Source of the DNA: Gp13-AA77 sp035946575
GTDB lineage: Bacteria; Acidobacteriota; Terriglobia; UBA7540
Reading direction: 5' to 3'
Assembly (NCBI GenBank): GCA_035946575.1
Contig: DASYZG010000125.1
Span: 52,623 to 116,622 of the forward strand
Length of the DNA: 64,000 nucleotides
The notes below the pieces were generated by a model that worked only from the letters and a program-made list of their open reading frames with translations, was not told where the DNA came from and did not search any database. Below are positions 20,578-29,699 of the stretch, piece by piece (the stretch's first letter is position 1; each line of letters starts with the position of its first letter). The position numbers were made by a program, and so were the translations under genes.

Positions 20578-22986
20578 ATGACGGGATCGTCGAAACTTTG
20601 CCGCGCGGCATTCCTGGCATTGATGACGCTCGGGAGCGCTGTCGCGGAGGCGCAGAAGCCCGCCGCGGCGCCGAAGAGCCGCGCGCCGGCGGCCGCCGGG
20701 GCCGGGAAGCTCGCCGCCATCGCTCCCGTGATTCAGCAGGCGATTCGCGAGCGCAAGATGCCGGGCGCCGTCGTGCTGATCGGGCACAATGGGCGCATCG
20801 TCTATCGGCGCGCGTTCGGCTATCGCGCGCTCGTGCCCCGGCGTCTGCCCATGCGCGTCGATACGATCTTCGATCTCGCCTCGCTCACCAAAGTGATCGC
20901 CACGAACACCGCCGTCATGCAACTGCTGGAGCAGGGAAAGCTCCGCCTGGAGGATCCGGTGGCGGATTACTGGCCCGAATTCGGCGCCAACGGCAAGGGT
21001 GAGATCACGGTGCGCGAGTTGATGACGCACTACTCCGGACTGCCGCCCGATCTCGAGCTTGAGCCCACGTGGTCCGGCTACGAGACGGCGATGAGGATGA
21101 TCGAGCAGGCGAGCCCGGTCTTCCCGCCGGGCACGCGATTCATGTACAGCGACGTCAACTACGAGACGCTGGGCGAGTTGGTGCACCGGCTTTCCGGGGA
21201 GCCGCTCAACGTCTACTGCGCGAGGCATATCTTCAAGCCGCTGAGGATGCGCAGCACGATGTTTCTGCCGCCGGCGTCCCTGCGGATGCGCATCGCGCCC
21301 ACGCAGTATGAGAATGGCGATCACGGTCCCATGCTCTGGGGCGTTGTCCACGATCCCACCGCGCGGGACATGGGAGGTGTGGCCGGACACGCCGGCCTCT
21401 TCTCCACCGGCGACGACCTGGCACTCTTCGCCCAGATGCTGCTGGACGGCGGACGATCTCACGGCGTCCGCGTGCTCACCGCGCCCAGCGTGGACAAGAT
21501 GACCGCGCCGCAGACCCCGCCTTTCAAGATGGCGGTGCGGGGTCTGGGTTGGGACATCGACACTCCTTTCAGCTCGAATCGCGGCGACCTGTTTTCCGTA
21601 GGTTCCTACGGACACACCGGCTTCACCGGCACCTCGATCTGGGTCGATCCCTTTTCGCGCACCTACGTGATTCTGCTGACCAGTGCCGTGCATCCCGAGG
21701 GCATGGGCAATGTGATCGCGCTGCGCTCGGAAATCGCCGATATCGCGGCCGCGGCGTACGCCCGTATGCCGACAGCAAAGGAACTGGCCGCGCGGCCCAC
21801 CGTCACCTCGTACTACGAGATCCTGAACAGCTATCGCACGCCGGCGCCGGCGAACGACAAAACCGAAACGGGCATCGACGTTCTCGAGTCCCAGGAGTTC
21901 GCGCCGCTTGCGGGCTTGCGAATCGGCCTGATCACCAATCAGAGCGGACGCGATGCCGCCGGACGCCGCACGATCGACGTATTGAACAGCGCCCCTGGCG
22001 TGAAACTGGTGGCGATCTTCAGCCCCGAGCACGGCATCCAGGGCACTGCAGACGAGAAGGTCTCCTCCTCGCGCGATGCCGCCACGGGATTGCCGATTTA
22101 CAGCCTCTATGGCGAGACGAACCGTCCTGCGGACGAGATGCTGGCCGGGCTCAACGCGCTGGTCTACGACATCCAGGACGCCGGAGTTCGCTTCTACACT
22201 TTCGAGACCACTTTGGGCTACACGCTGGAGTCCGCCGCGCATAAGGGCCTGGCGTATTTCGTCCTTGACCGCCCCGACCCGCTCGGGGGGTTCAACGTGG
22301 AAGGACCGCTGCTCGACGCCGACCAGCGTTCCTTCGTGGGCTACTTCGCGGAACCCGTCCGCCAGGGGATGACGGTGGGTGAGCTTGCGCAGATGTTCAA
22401 TGCCGAGCAGCATCTGGGCGCCAAGCTTACGGTCATCAAGATGCGAAACTGGCACCGCACGGACTGGTTTGACGAAACGGGACTCGCTTGGGCTAACCCA
22501 TCCCCGAACCTCCGTGACATGACCGAGGTCGCGCTGTATCCGGGAATCGGCATGATCGAAGGCTCGAACGTCAGCGTGGGCCGGGGCACCGATCGTCCGT
22601 TTGAGGTGGTCGGCGCGCCGTGGGTGGACGGCAAGAAGTTTTCGGATTACCTGAACGCGCGCCGGATTCAAGGCGTGCGGTTCGTCCCGGCGGATTTCAC
22701 GCCCTCCTCAAGCCGATTCAGCGGCCAGGTCTGTCACGGGGTTCAGATTGATCTCGTCGATCGTGATGCCCTCGACTCGCCTGAACTCGGCGTGGAGTTG
22801 TCCGCGGCGCTGTTCAAGCTGTTTCCCAATGATTTCAAGCTCGACAGCACCCTGCCCCTGACGGGATCGCGCGCGGTGATCGATGGCATCCGCCAGGGAC
22901 GCGATCCGCGGCGCCTGGCCTATGAGTGGGAGCAGAATCAGCTTCAGGCCTTCCGGCGGATGCGAGCGCAATACCTTCTCTACTGA
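20578..22986 (+). CDS. Serine beta-lactamase-like hydrolase fused to NamZ exo-N-acetylmuramidase (DUF1343)
   Basis: 802 residues, exported (signal peptide to about residue 25, ...AVAEA). Domain 1 (about 45-400) is a class C beta-lactamase/DD-peptidase-like hydrolase with S102-L-T-K105, Y190-S-D and the third motif region GHTGFTGTS (about 347-355). Domain 2 (about 432-802) is the full-length NamZ/DUF1343 domain: LRIGLITNQSGRDA, VKLVAIFSPEHGIQG, LVYDIQDAGVRFYTFETTL (key DIQD.G.R.YT), LDRPDPLGG, VEGPLLD, ANPSPNLRD, YPGIGMIEGSN.SVGRGTD.PFE. NamZ-type enzymes release MurNAc from the non-reducing end of glycan strands. The hydrolase may trim stem peptides first, making MurNAc accessible. The gene is divergent from the symporter-murQ-murA operon. 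Good Shine-Dalgarno (GGAGGA). Confidence 0.93.
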   Translation: MTGSSKLCRAAFLALMTLGSAVAEAQKPAAAPKSRAPAAAGAGKLAAIAPVIQQAIRERKMPGAVVLIGHNGRIVYRRAFGYRALVPRRLPMRVDTIFDLASLTKVIATNTAVMQLLEQGKLRLEDPVADYWPEFGANGKGEITVRELMTHYSGLPPDLELEPTWSGYETAMRMIEQASPVFPPGTRFMYSDVNYETLGELVHRLSGEPLNVYCARHIFKPLRMRSTMFLPPASLRMRIAPTQYENGDHGPMLWGVVHDPTARDMGGVAGHAGLFSTGDDLALFAQMLLDGGRSHGVRVLTAPSVDKMTAPQTPPFKMAVRGLGWDIDTPFSSNRGDLFSVGSYGHTGFTGTSIWVDPFSRTYVILLTSAVHPEGMGNVIALRSEIADIAAAAYARMPTAKELAARPTVTSYYEILNSYRTPAPANDKTETGIDVLESQEFAPLAGLRIGLITNQSGRDAAGRRTIDVLNSAPGVKLVAIFSPEHGIQGTADEKVSSSRDAATGLPIYSLYGETNRPADEMLAGLNALVYDIQDAGVRFYTFETTLGYTLESAAHKGLAYFVLDRPDPLGGFNVEGPLLDADQRSFVGYFAEPVRQGMTVGELAQMFNAEQHLGAKLTVIKMRNWHRTDWFDETGLAWANPSPNLRDMTEVALYPGIGMIEGSNVSVGRGTDRPFEVVGAPWVDGKKFSDYLNARRIQGVRFVPADFTPSSSRFSGQVCHGVQIDLVDRDALDSPELGVELSAALFKLFPNDFKLDSTLPLTGSRAVIDGIRQGRDPRRLAYEWEQNQLQAFRRMRAQYLLY

Positions 22987-23104
22987 GTCCGGTTTCAGGC
23001 GTTTGACAGGGCTGTGTTGCCGTTGCCCGCGCGTCCACTTGAATTGAGGGCCGTCTGGCGGTAGTATCTTGGCGGGTTTCTCTGAGGGTCAACCGGAGGA
23101 CGGT

Positions 23105-23647
23105 ATGGGAGCGGTTCAGCAAAGAGCGGCTCGGCGTGCAACCCTGTTCATCGTGCTCGGAGCGATTCTGGCAGCCCTGCCAGGCGCCTCGGCGCGCGAG
23201 AAGTACGAGCCGGATCAAGCCACGATCCAACTCTTTCAGATTCTGAACTCCTCGTTCGGTGGCAAGGTTGACCATTTCTGCCTGCTCGCGGATTTGTACA
23301 CCGATTCGAGCGGACAGCAATACCGCCGCGTTCTGCGGGTGGACTACGACAAAAGCCGCGCCTTTGGCCGCCTGAACCTGTACGTGCGGAGCGTGGGAAA
23401 GATGACCCCGGACCAGCTTGCCACCTATACCCCGGCGCAGATTTACGATTTCGGGGAGAGCGATCAGGCGAAGTTTGTCAAGACGGACACGCTCAGCTTC
23501 GGCGCGCCGGGTGATCTCTACCTCGCGGCCCAGGACGACGGACCCCTGCACAGCGCCCCTATTACCGACGAAGTGCGCAAGCACTATTCCGACCTCATCA
23601 CGCAGTACGTGATTCCCGCCCTCCAGAAGGGACCGGCTCCGCAGTAA
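23105..23647 (+). CDS. Small secreted protein of unknown function
   Basis: 180 residues from ATG 23105, directly preceded by CCGGAGGA. A signal peptide (about 1-32, ...PGASA) leads to a single small domain with no cysteines beyond one in FCLLADLY (about residue 61). Visible motifs are QLFQILNSSFGGKVDHFCLLA, YRRVLRVDYDKSRAFGRLNLYVR (key RVLRVDYD), YDFGESDQAKFVKT and SDLITQYVIPALQKG. I do not recognise a family. It lies 118 bp after the NamZ fusion gene on the same strand and may be co-expressed; it converges on the TPR gene. Confidence 0.7.
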   Translation: MGAVQQRAARRATLFIVLGAILAALPGASAREKYEPDQATIQLFQILNSSFGGKVDHFCLLADLYTDSSGQQYRRVLRVDYDKSRAFGRLNLYVRSVGKMTPDQLATYTPAQIYDFGESDQAKFVKTDTLSFGAPGDLYLAAQDDGPLHSAPITDEVRKHYSDLITQYVIPALQKGPAPQ

Positions 23648-23682
23648 AGCCCGCGCGCGACCGGCGACCTGAACCGCGAGCG

Positions 23683-24825
23683 CTACTGGAGCCGGCTCAA
23701 GTCTTTCCGGGCTGCGTTCAGATCAGGATTCAACCGGACAGCTGCCGCCAGCTCAGCGGTGGCTTCGGGTTTGCGGCCCTCTTTCTCCAGGACGAGGCCG
23801 AGGCGCCAGTGCGCGTGGGCCAGGGTGGGCTCGCCGCCCTCGGGATCGGCGCTCAGATACTTGCGAAAATACGACTCGGCGCGCGCCAGGGCGCCGGCGT
23901 CGGGCGCGTCGTGATTCAGGATGGCGAGGCCGGCGCGGTAGTACGGATCGAGATCGTCGGGCACGTTCTCGGACGCCTCCGCAAGCGCAGCCTGAAGTTC
24001 CTTCCAGCGGCCTTCAGCGGCGCAGGCGGACGCCAGCAGCGAGTAGGCTTCGGCACGGCTGGGATAAGCTTTGATCGCCTGATTCGCGTACCTCCGGGCC
24101 TGATCCAGTCGCGGCGCCGGCGGACGCTGGTAGAATCCAGCCACGCGGGTCAGCACGTGGTAGTCGTCGGGGCTGGCGGCTAGGGCCCGCAGATACCATG
24201 ACTCTTCGGCGCCACGGTCCCTGGCGTCCTCGGCGATGCGCGCCTGCGCCAGATCGCCTTGGGCGGGATTGATCTTCGCGATCTCGTCCGCCATGGCGGC
24301 GGCTTTGTCTTTGCCTCCGCCCATCAGCCGCGGGGCCTGGAGGTCGTACTCGAGCAGATCGAAGCGCGCGTCGAGATTCCTGGGATCGAGCTGCGCCGCC
24401 TGCTCGGCCTCGGCCTTGAACTTCTTGGCCCAGCCGCCCTTCGCGAAGAGCGACGCATTTTCGGCCATCTCGCCGTCTACATCGGCGAGCTGGCGATGAT
24501 AGCGCGCGTCGCCGCTCTTGAGGGCTACGGCCTTTTCGGCCTGCGCGCGCGCGTTATCCACGTTGCCGAAAGCGTCGTTGATCTGGGACATCAGATAGTT
24601 CAACTCGGCGTCATCAGGATGCGCCTGGTATTGCGGTTCTACCGCAGCCCGCGCGCGTTTCCAGTGACCTGCCTTGATCAACGCGTCGGGCGGAGGGTCG
24701 TCGCCGGGAGAACCCGCGAACGCCCGCGCCGGCTTCCCAAAACAGCAGGCGCAATACAGCGTGGCAAGCAGCGCGGTCGCGGGATGTCGAAAACGGCGAG
24801 TTGGTTTCACAGTGTAATCTCTCAC
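23683..24825 (-). CDS. Exported TPR-repeat protein
   Basis: 380 residues with an N-terminal signal-like stretch (HPATALLATLYCACCFG) and then about seven degenerate tetratricopeptide repeats, e.g. ARAAVEPQYQAHPDDAELNYLMSQ, ARAQAEKAVALKSGDARYHRQLA, AESYFRKYLSADPEGG and LGLVLEKEGRKPEATAELAAAVRLNP. TPR arrays mediate protein-protein contacts; the partner is unknown. Start is GTG at 24825, overlapping the stop codon of the GH84 gene by GTGA, so the two genes are translationally coupled and probably functionally linked. Confidence 0.85.
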   Translation of the reverse strand: MRDYTVKPTRRFRHPATALLATLYCACCFGKPARAFAGSPGDDPPPDALIKAGHWKRARAAVEPQYQAHPDDAELNYLMSQINDAFGNVDNARAQAEKAVALKSGDARYHRQLADVDGEMAENASLFAKGGWAKKFKAEAEQAAQLDPRNLDARFDLLEYDLQAPRLMGGGKDKAAAMADEIAKINPAQGDLAQARIAEDARDRGAEESWYLRALAASPDDYHVLTRVAGFYQRPPAPRLDQARRYANQAIKAYPSRAEAYSLLASACAAEGRWKELQAALAEASENVPDDLDPYYRAGLAILNHDAPDAGALARAESYFRKYLSADPEGGEPTLAHAHWRLGLVLEKEGRKPEATAELAAAVRLNPDLNAARKDLSRLQ

Positions 24826-27257
24826 GGCGTTCCGAGCAGCACGAGATGCTGATAGGTGGCCGGATTGTTGGGATTGGGCGGGATCACATGATCCGCCTTC
24901 GACGTCAGACGAAGCCGCGGCACATCCTCTTCGGCAGCCGCGCCACCTGGCGCCACTAACTTCTGAGCGCCTACCAGTAAGCCGATCTCATAACCTTCCT
25001 GCAAGGACCCATCGAAATACGACGCTGGAATGGCGATATCGGCTGAGTAGCCTGCGCTGGTTTTCTTCCAGGCAATCCTGACCTCCTGTTCGTAATTCGC
25101 GAATCGCGCGGGCCGATTTCGTCCCACGATGCGGAAGCTCGGCACGACACCTTGGAAATTCCCCGGATTGGCGACCAGCAGAAACGCGTCCTCACCCGCC
25201 CTGGTAGCGTAATATTCGCGGCGATAGGCGGTTTCGACGGCAAGCGACACATCGTCGGCCGGCGCGCCGCCGTTTTCCGTCGCCGGAGGCCTGTAGATTT
25301 CGGGGTTCTGAATATCGATACCTACGTACAGGTACCGGCTATCCCATCCTAGGCCGAACTTTCCTGAGAATTCGGTTGCGGCAGGGGCATTCGCAGTGGC
25401 CGAATCCGCGCCCGGAGCTCGCATGGCGAACGGCCGAAGGTCGTACACTTTGCCGGCCTGCCACTTGGAGAAATCACCATCAAGGGCAGGAGCCGCCGCC
25501 AGCCGGCGGGCAGTCAGCACGTTGTGCTCTTCATTCCATTGGATGCTGCCGTCAGCGAGCCGTCGCATGGCGGGGTCACCGGCCAGCGCCTGCGCCCGCT
25601 CACGAGTTCGCGCGGCAAACGGGGTCAGCTCGGGCCTGACCTTATCGAACTGCGGCTTGCCGGACATGCTCCCGAGGGCTGAGTCGATCGATTCGATCCG
25701 CTGATCGATTCTCGGCAGGTCGATCGGCAGCCGGGTCGCTGAGAAGATCTGCTGGAAGACGTTGCTGTCCCAACGGTAATCACCCCATGCCTGAAGCAAG
25801 GGCGCGAAAACCTGAGGGCCGTCCGGCCCGAACTGCGCCGCGAGCGCGCGCTTCTCGGATTCCTGCGGGTTATAGGCGTGCGAGTTCCACAGGTAATCCG
25901 CGATGGTGGCAAGCGGAATCATGGAGGCATGCGCCTCGTTCATCGGATTGGAGACCAGGCCGCGCACCACGGCGCCCAGACGCGGGTCGCGTCCGACCAG
26001 CGGTCCGAGAAATGGCCGCCAACGGGCGAAATCATCGACGGGATAGTTGTCCCAGATGAGCGGCGGGCGCTTCAGGAATTTCGACCAGTCTTCGGTCTGC
26101 GGCACGGTAATGACGGGTGACACGACTTCGGTGCCGGTCCACACCAGATCGACGTGCGGATCGACCTCGGCGCCGAGGTCGCGAATGTAATCGCGGCTGC
26201 CGAACCCGTTGGTATACGTGGTAGGCGTCACCACGAGGTGATTCCGCGGCGAGAGCGCGACCAAGTAATGGTAGAGCTTGTTGATGACGTAGGCGTGCGC
26301 CTCCGCCAGCGTCTTGAAGCGAGCCTTGTCGGCGTCGTTCTGAATCTCCTGCGGGACGTCGTCGAGGAAGAGCGCATAGCACGAAGTGCCGAGCTTGCCG
26401 ACGCTTTCGAGCTTGGCGGTGAGCTTGGCGAAATCTTCGTCGCTCGAATAAGTCATCGAGAGGCCGGGGCTGACCGCGAAGCAGAAATCCACGAAGTTCT
26501 GATGCGCCGCCGCCACCAGATCGCCAAGCTGGGCCAGCCGGTCGGGCGGATAAGGATCGCGCCACTGCTTGCGATGGTAGGGGTCGTCCTTGGGCGCGTA
26601 GAAATAGGAGTTCATGCCGTGCCGGCCTTCGAAGCGCAGGAGGTCGAGACGGTCCTGGTGACTCCAGGGCGTGCCGTAAAAGCCCTCGACGATCCCTCGC
26701 ACCGCGAAGGAAGGGAAGTCAGCGATTCCCAGGGAAGTCTCGCGGCCGAGCGTCGCCGAGATCATGACCTGGGGTTTGGGAATCAGTTCGCCGGGTTTGC
26801 CCGCCGCGAGTTCCGCAAGAATCTGGGATGTCCTGAGCAACCCGTTGTGGAGGCCGTCCGGACCGATGGCGGCAATTCGGGCGCGATGAGCCGTGTACGG
26901 CGCGCGCGCAGAGGCGTAATCCACCTGCAGCCGGTAGGCATCCTGCACCGCGTCCGGCGGGGGCTCAGGCCTGCCGTGGGGCCAGCGCGCCCGGAACCCG
27001 CGCTCGTTCGTGGTGACGAGCTCAAGCGAAAACGAAGGATGGCGGCGGCGGGCTTCCGTCTCTGTCCTGGCGATCACCACGCCGGCGGCGGCCGCGGCCG
27101 CCATCTCCTTCACCTCCGCCTCAACTCGCGGATCGACGGGCGCGCTCGAAACGATCGCCCACACGCTTCTGCCCTGCGCGGCCGCCGTGACGGCTGCGCA
27201 CAACGAAACGGCGAACAGGAAAAATGCAGTGTCGAGTTTTGTTCTCCGGAAACTCAT
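24822..27257 (-). CDS. Secreted GH84 beta-N-acetylglucosaminidase
   Basis: From the ATG at 27257 the protein has 811 residues and begins with a signal peptide (MSFRRTKLDTAFFLFAVSLC...TAAA); longer in-frame starts exist at 27284 and 27332. An N-terminal GH20b/84-like alpha/beta domain (30-180) precedes the GH84 barrel: VRGIVEGFYGTPWSHQDRL, FEGRHGMNSYFYAPKDDPYH (key YAPKDDP), and the catalytic aspartate pair D299-D300 in ALFLDDVP, the equivalent of the OGA/NagJ DD motif. VTPTTYTNGFGSRDYI and PLIWDNYPVDDF follow. The last ~230 residues look like a CBM9/DOMON-type beta domain. Likely acts on GlcNAc-containing glycans outside the cell, complementing NamZ nearby. The family also includes hyaluronidase-type enzymes. 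Confidence 0.9.
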   Translation of the reverse strand: MSFRRTKLDTAFFLFAVSLCAAVTAAAQGRSVWAIVSSAPVDPRVEAEVKEMAAAAAAGVVIARTETEARRRHPSFSLELVTTNERGFRARWPHGRPEPPPDAVQDAYRLQVDYASARAPYTAHRARIAAIGPDGLHNGLLRTSQILAELAAGKPGELIPKPQVMISATLGRETSLGIADFPSFAVRGIVEGFYGTPWSHQDRLDLLRFEGRHGMNSYFYAPKDDPYHRKQWRDPYPPDRLAQLGDLVAAAHQNFVDFCFAVSPGLSMTYSSDEDFAKLTAKLESVGKLGTSCYALFLDDVPQEIQNDADKARFKTLAEAHAYVINKLYHYLVALSPRNHLVVTPTTYTNGFGSRDYIRDLGAEVDPHVDLVWTGTEVVSPVITVPQTEDWSKFLKRPPLIWDNYPVDDFARWRPFLGPLVGRDPRLGAVVRGLVSNPMNEAHASMIPLATIADYLWNSHAYNPQESEKRALAAQFGPDGPQVFAPLLQAWGDYRWDSNVFQQIFSATRLPIDLPRIDQRIESIDSALGSMSGKPQFDKVRPELTPFAARTRERAQALAGDPAMRRLADGSIQWNEEHNVLTARRLAAAPALDGDFSKWQAGKVYDLRPFAMRAPGADSATANAPAATEFSGKFGLGWDSRYLYVGIDIQNPEIYRPPATENGGAPADDVSLAVETAYRREYYATRAGEDAFLLVANPGNFQGVVPSFRIVGRNRPARFANYEQEVRIAWKKTSAGYSADIAIPASYFDGSLQEGYEIGLLVGAQKLVAPGGAAAEEDVPRLRLTSKADHVIPPNPNNPATYQHLVLLGTP

Positions 27258-27377
27258 GGCCGCGGATCCCATCAGGAAGCTCATATCGGGCGAAGGTGGC
27301 GCGGGGCCGTTCAGCGTTTCACTCTTCACCATTCAAGATTCAGAATTCAAAAGAGCGAGCCAGGGCTAAGGCGCTAC

Positions 27378-27986
27378 TCATCGCTCCAAGAGACTCCATT
27401 GCCGCACACGGCCGACATCGACGTGGACGAACTGCGACGCGGGATAGTAGCCCACGCCGCCCACGTGCAGGGCCAGTGCCGCATCGCGCAGCCGGGCGAT
27501 GCTGACGCCGGGGATGCGGATGTCAATCGCTTCGGCCTCCATGTGCAGGCTGTGCAGGGCCACGCCGGCCGAGTGCTCGCGCAGGAAGGTATTGCTCCAC
27601 GGCGTGCGATAACCGCAGATCACGTCGATTTCCGCGTTGGGCACGCTCAGCCTGCGCTCGATGGCCGACAGCAGATCGAATACGCGCAGGTCATAGCGCG
27701 GCACAGTGCCGGTACGATGATCGCGCAGGAATTCGTCGAGGCGCGTGATGGCGTCGGGCAGATAAGCGTCGCCGCGGCGGTAGACTACATCGATACGCTC
27801 GCCGGTGTGGGTGTGAAACATGCGCAGGCGGTACGGCGGGGCTCCGGTCTTTGCCGGCAATGCCGCTCCGGCCGCGGGATTGGCGGCGGGCAGGACGCCC
27901 GCGCTCCCGGGCGCAGCCGCGAGCATGACGCACACTGCAGCCAGCGATATTTGACGACGGCCTTGAGCTCGCTGGTTCAATGCCAC
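27378..27986 (-). CDS. DUF882/YcbK-like M15-fold peptidase, exported
   Basis: About 202 residues if started at GTG 27986; the open frame runs much further upstream, but there it lies antisense to the amidohydrolase gene and looks non-coding. The N-terminus RRQISLAAVCVMLAAAPGSAG is a signal peptide. The domain has RLRMFHTHTGERIDVVY, VFDLLSAIERRL, EIDVICGYRTPWSN, HSLHMEAEAIDIRIPG and GVGYYPASQFVHVDVG. The histidines and aspartate in SLHMEAEAIDI and FVHVDVG match the zinc ligands of the D,D-peptidase-like M15/DUF882 fold. YcbK relatives in E. coli (MepK) are murein endopeptidases, so a cell-wall role is plausible and fits the surrounding genes. Confidence 0.8.
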   Translation of the reverse strand: MALNQRAQGRRQISLAAVCVMLAAAPGSAGVLPAANPAAGAALPAKTGAPPYRLRMFHTHTGERIDVVYRRGDAYLPDAITRLDEFLRDHRTGTVPRYDLRVFDLLSAIERRLSVPNAEIDVICGYRTPWSNTFLREHSAGVALHSLHMEAEAIDIRIPGVSIARLRDAALALHVGGVGYYPASQFVHVDVGRVRQWSLLER

Positions 27987-28115
27987 ATTGTCGCAGACGG
28001 CAATGCCCTGCGTCCAGTTTTGCACGCCGGCGCCTTCTGCCGCTCTCCTCGTTCGTGATACGATTCCGGTCGATTTGGCGCCCGGCGGCGCCGGGCAGCA
28101 GGGGAGGAGGAACCC

Positions 28116-29558
28116 ATGCGAAAGCAGCTGGTGGTTGCGCTGTTGATTGTCTGCGGGAATCTGTCGGCGCAGGCACCGATGTCGGACGTGGTGAAGAGCT
28201 TTGTCAAGGTGAAGGCACCGGTGGTGGCGCTCGAGCATGTGCGGGTGATCGACGGCACGGGCGCCGCGCCCGCCGAGGATCAGACCGTGATCATCGAAGG
28301 CGGACGCATCCGCACCGTGGGAAGCGCGACCGCAACTCCGGCGCCCGCCGGAGCCACAGCCCTCGACCTTACCGGCTACACGGTGATTCCCGGCCTCGTG
28401 GGCATGCACGATCACATGTTCTATCCCTCGCCGCGCACCGGCCGCGGCGTGCCGCCGGTGTATACCGAGCTGGCGTTCTCGGGGCCGCGGCTTTATCTCG
28501 CGGGCGGCGTCACCAGTTTGCGCACCACGGGCTCGATCGAGCCCTATACCGATCTCGCGGTGAAGAAGCTGATCGACTCCGGCGTCGCGCCGGGTCCCAA
28601 GATCCACGTGACCGGGCCTTACCTCGAAGGTCCCGGGTCTTATACGCCCAACATGCACACGCTGGCCGGCCCTGACGATGCCCGCAAGACGGTTGAGTAC
28701 TGGGCCGACGAGGGCGTCACGTCGTTCAAGGCCTACATGCACATCACCCGCGCGGAGCTTTCGGCCGCCATCGCAGCGGCGCACAAGCGCGGCATCAAGG
28801 TGACCGGCCATCTCTGCTCGATCGGCTTTCGCGAGGCCGCGGCGCTCGGGATCGACGATCTCGAGCACGGCCTGGAGGTCGATACGGAATTTGACCCGGG
28901 CAAATCGCCTGACGTTTGCCCGTCGCAGGCGCAGACGCTCAAGACGCTGACCAGTTTGGACGTGGAAAGCCAGCCCGTGCAGGAGACGATCCGCGCCCTG
29001 GTGGCGCATCACGTCGCCGTGACTTCCACGTTGCCGGTGTTCGAGACGTTGGTAGGGCCGCGCCCGCCCCTCGAGTCGCGAGTGCTCGAGGCGCTCGCGC
29101 CCCAGTTGCGTATCGACTATCTGGCCACGCGTGCGCGCCTGAGCGGTTTCGACGCCGCCACCTCTCCGGAAGGGGTGGTGCTTAAGAAAGAGATGCAGTT
29201 CGAACACGACTTCGCCAAGGCCGGCGGGCTCCTGCTGGCCGGGCTCGATCCCACCGGCTACGGCGGCGTGGTGCCCGGCTTCGGCGATCAACGCGAAGTG
29301 GAGTTGCTTGTGGAAGCCGGCTTCACGCCGGTCGAAGCCATCCAGATCGCCACCGAGAACGGCGCCCGGTACCTGGGCGAACTCGATCAGATCGGGACGA
29401 TCGCGGCCGGCAAATCGGCCGACATGGCGGTGATCCACGGCAATCCCGCCGCCGATATCAACGACATCGAGAAAGTGGAGACCGTGTTCAAAGACGGCGT
29501 CGGCTATGACTCGGCGAAACTCATCGACTCCGTGCGTGGCCAGGTGGGACTGCACTAG
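28116..29558 (+). CDS. Exported amidohydrolase (imidazolonepropionase-like)
   Basis: 480 residues with a signal peptide (MRKQLVVALLIVCGNLSAQA) and a strong Shine-Dalgarno (GGGGAGGAGG about 6 nt before ATG). The metal-dependent amidohydrolase barrel shows LEHVRVIDGTGAAP, GYTVIPGLVGMHDHMFYP (H-x-H metal ligands), SFKAYMHITRAELSAAI, a GHLCSIGF histidine, DDLEHGLEV and LLLAGLDPTGYGGVVPGF with the metal-binding Asp. The C-terminal composite beta domain ends with IGTIAAGKSADMAVIHGNP. Members hydrolyse cyclic amides, dipeptides or related compounds; substrate unknown. Divergent from the DUF882 gene. Confidence 0.88.
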   Translation: MRKQLVVALLIVCGNLSAQAPMSDVVKSFVKVKAPVVALEHVRVIDGTGAAPAEDQTVIIEGGRIRTVGSATATPAPAGATALDLTGYTVIPGLVGMHDHMFYPSPRTGRGVPPVYTELAFSGPRLYLAGGVTSLRTTGSIEPYTDLAVKKLIDSGVAPGPKIHVTGPYLEGPGSYTPNMHTLAGPDDARKTVEYWADEGVTSFKAYMHITRAELSAAIAAAHKRGIKVTGHLCSIGFREAAALGIDDLEHGLEVDTEFDPGKSPDVCPSQAQTLKTLTSLDVESQPVQETIRALVAHHVAVTSTLPVFETLVGPRPPLESRVLEALAPQLRIDYLATRARLSGFDAATSPEGVVLKKEMQFEHDFAKAGGLLLAGLDPTGYGGVVPGFGDQREVELLVEAGFTPVEAIQIATENGARYLGELDQIGTIAAGKSADMAVIHGNPAADINDIEKVETVFKDGVGYDSAKLIDSVRGQVGLH

Positions 29559-29572
29559 AGAGGCGCGCTGAA

Positions 29573-29594
29573 GCGGCGACGTCCTTGTCGCCGC
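29573..29594. repeat. Hairpin GCGGCGAC-n6-GTCGCCGC
   Basis: Perfect 8-bp stem with loop GTCCTT, 14 bp after the amidohydrolase stop codon. Its loop matches the TGTCCTT loop of the hairpin at 3549-3571, placing it near the 'gtagcggcgg' family. Confidence 0.45.
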
Positions 29595-29699
29595 CTGAGA
29601 ATCGCCGGCTGGGGCTCCCAGCGCGCTCCGTCTTCCAACAGGAGGGGAGACTCTCGGCCGATTTGCGCATGATTCTAAAGGACATTCCAGCTTAATTCC

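Noticed and set aside
20410..22671. 753-codon minus-strand frame antisense to the NamZ fusion gene
   Set aside because: Complement of conserved NamZ and hydrolase codons; no start signal or recognisable motif.
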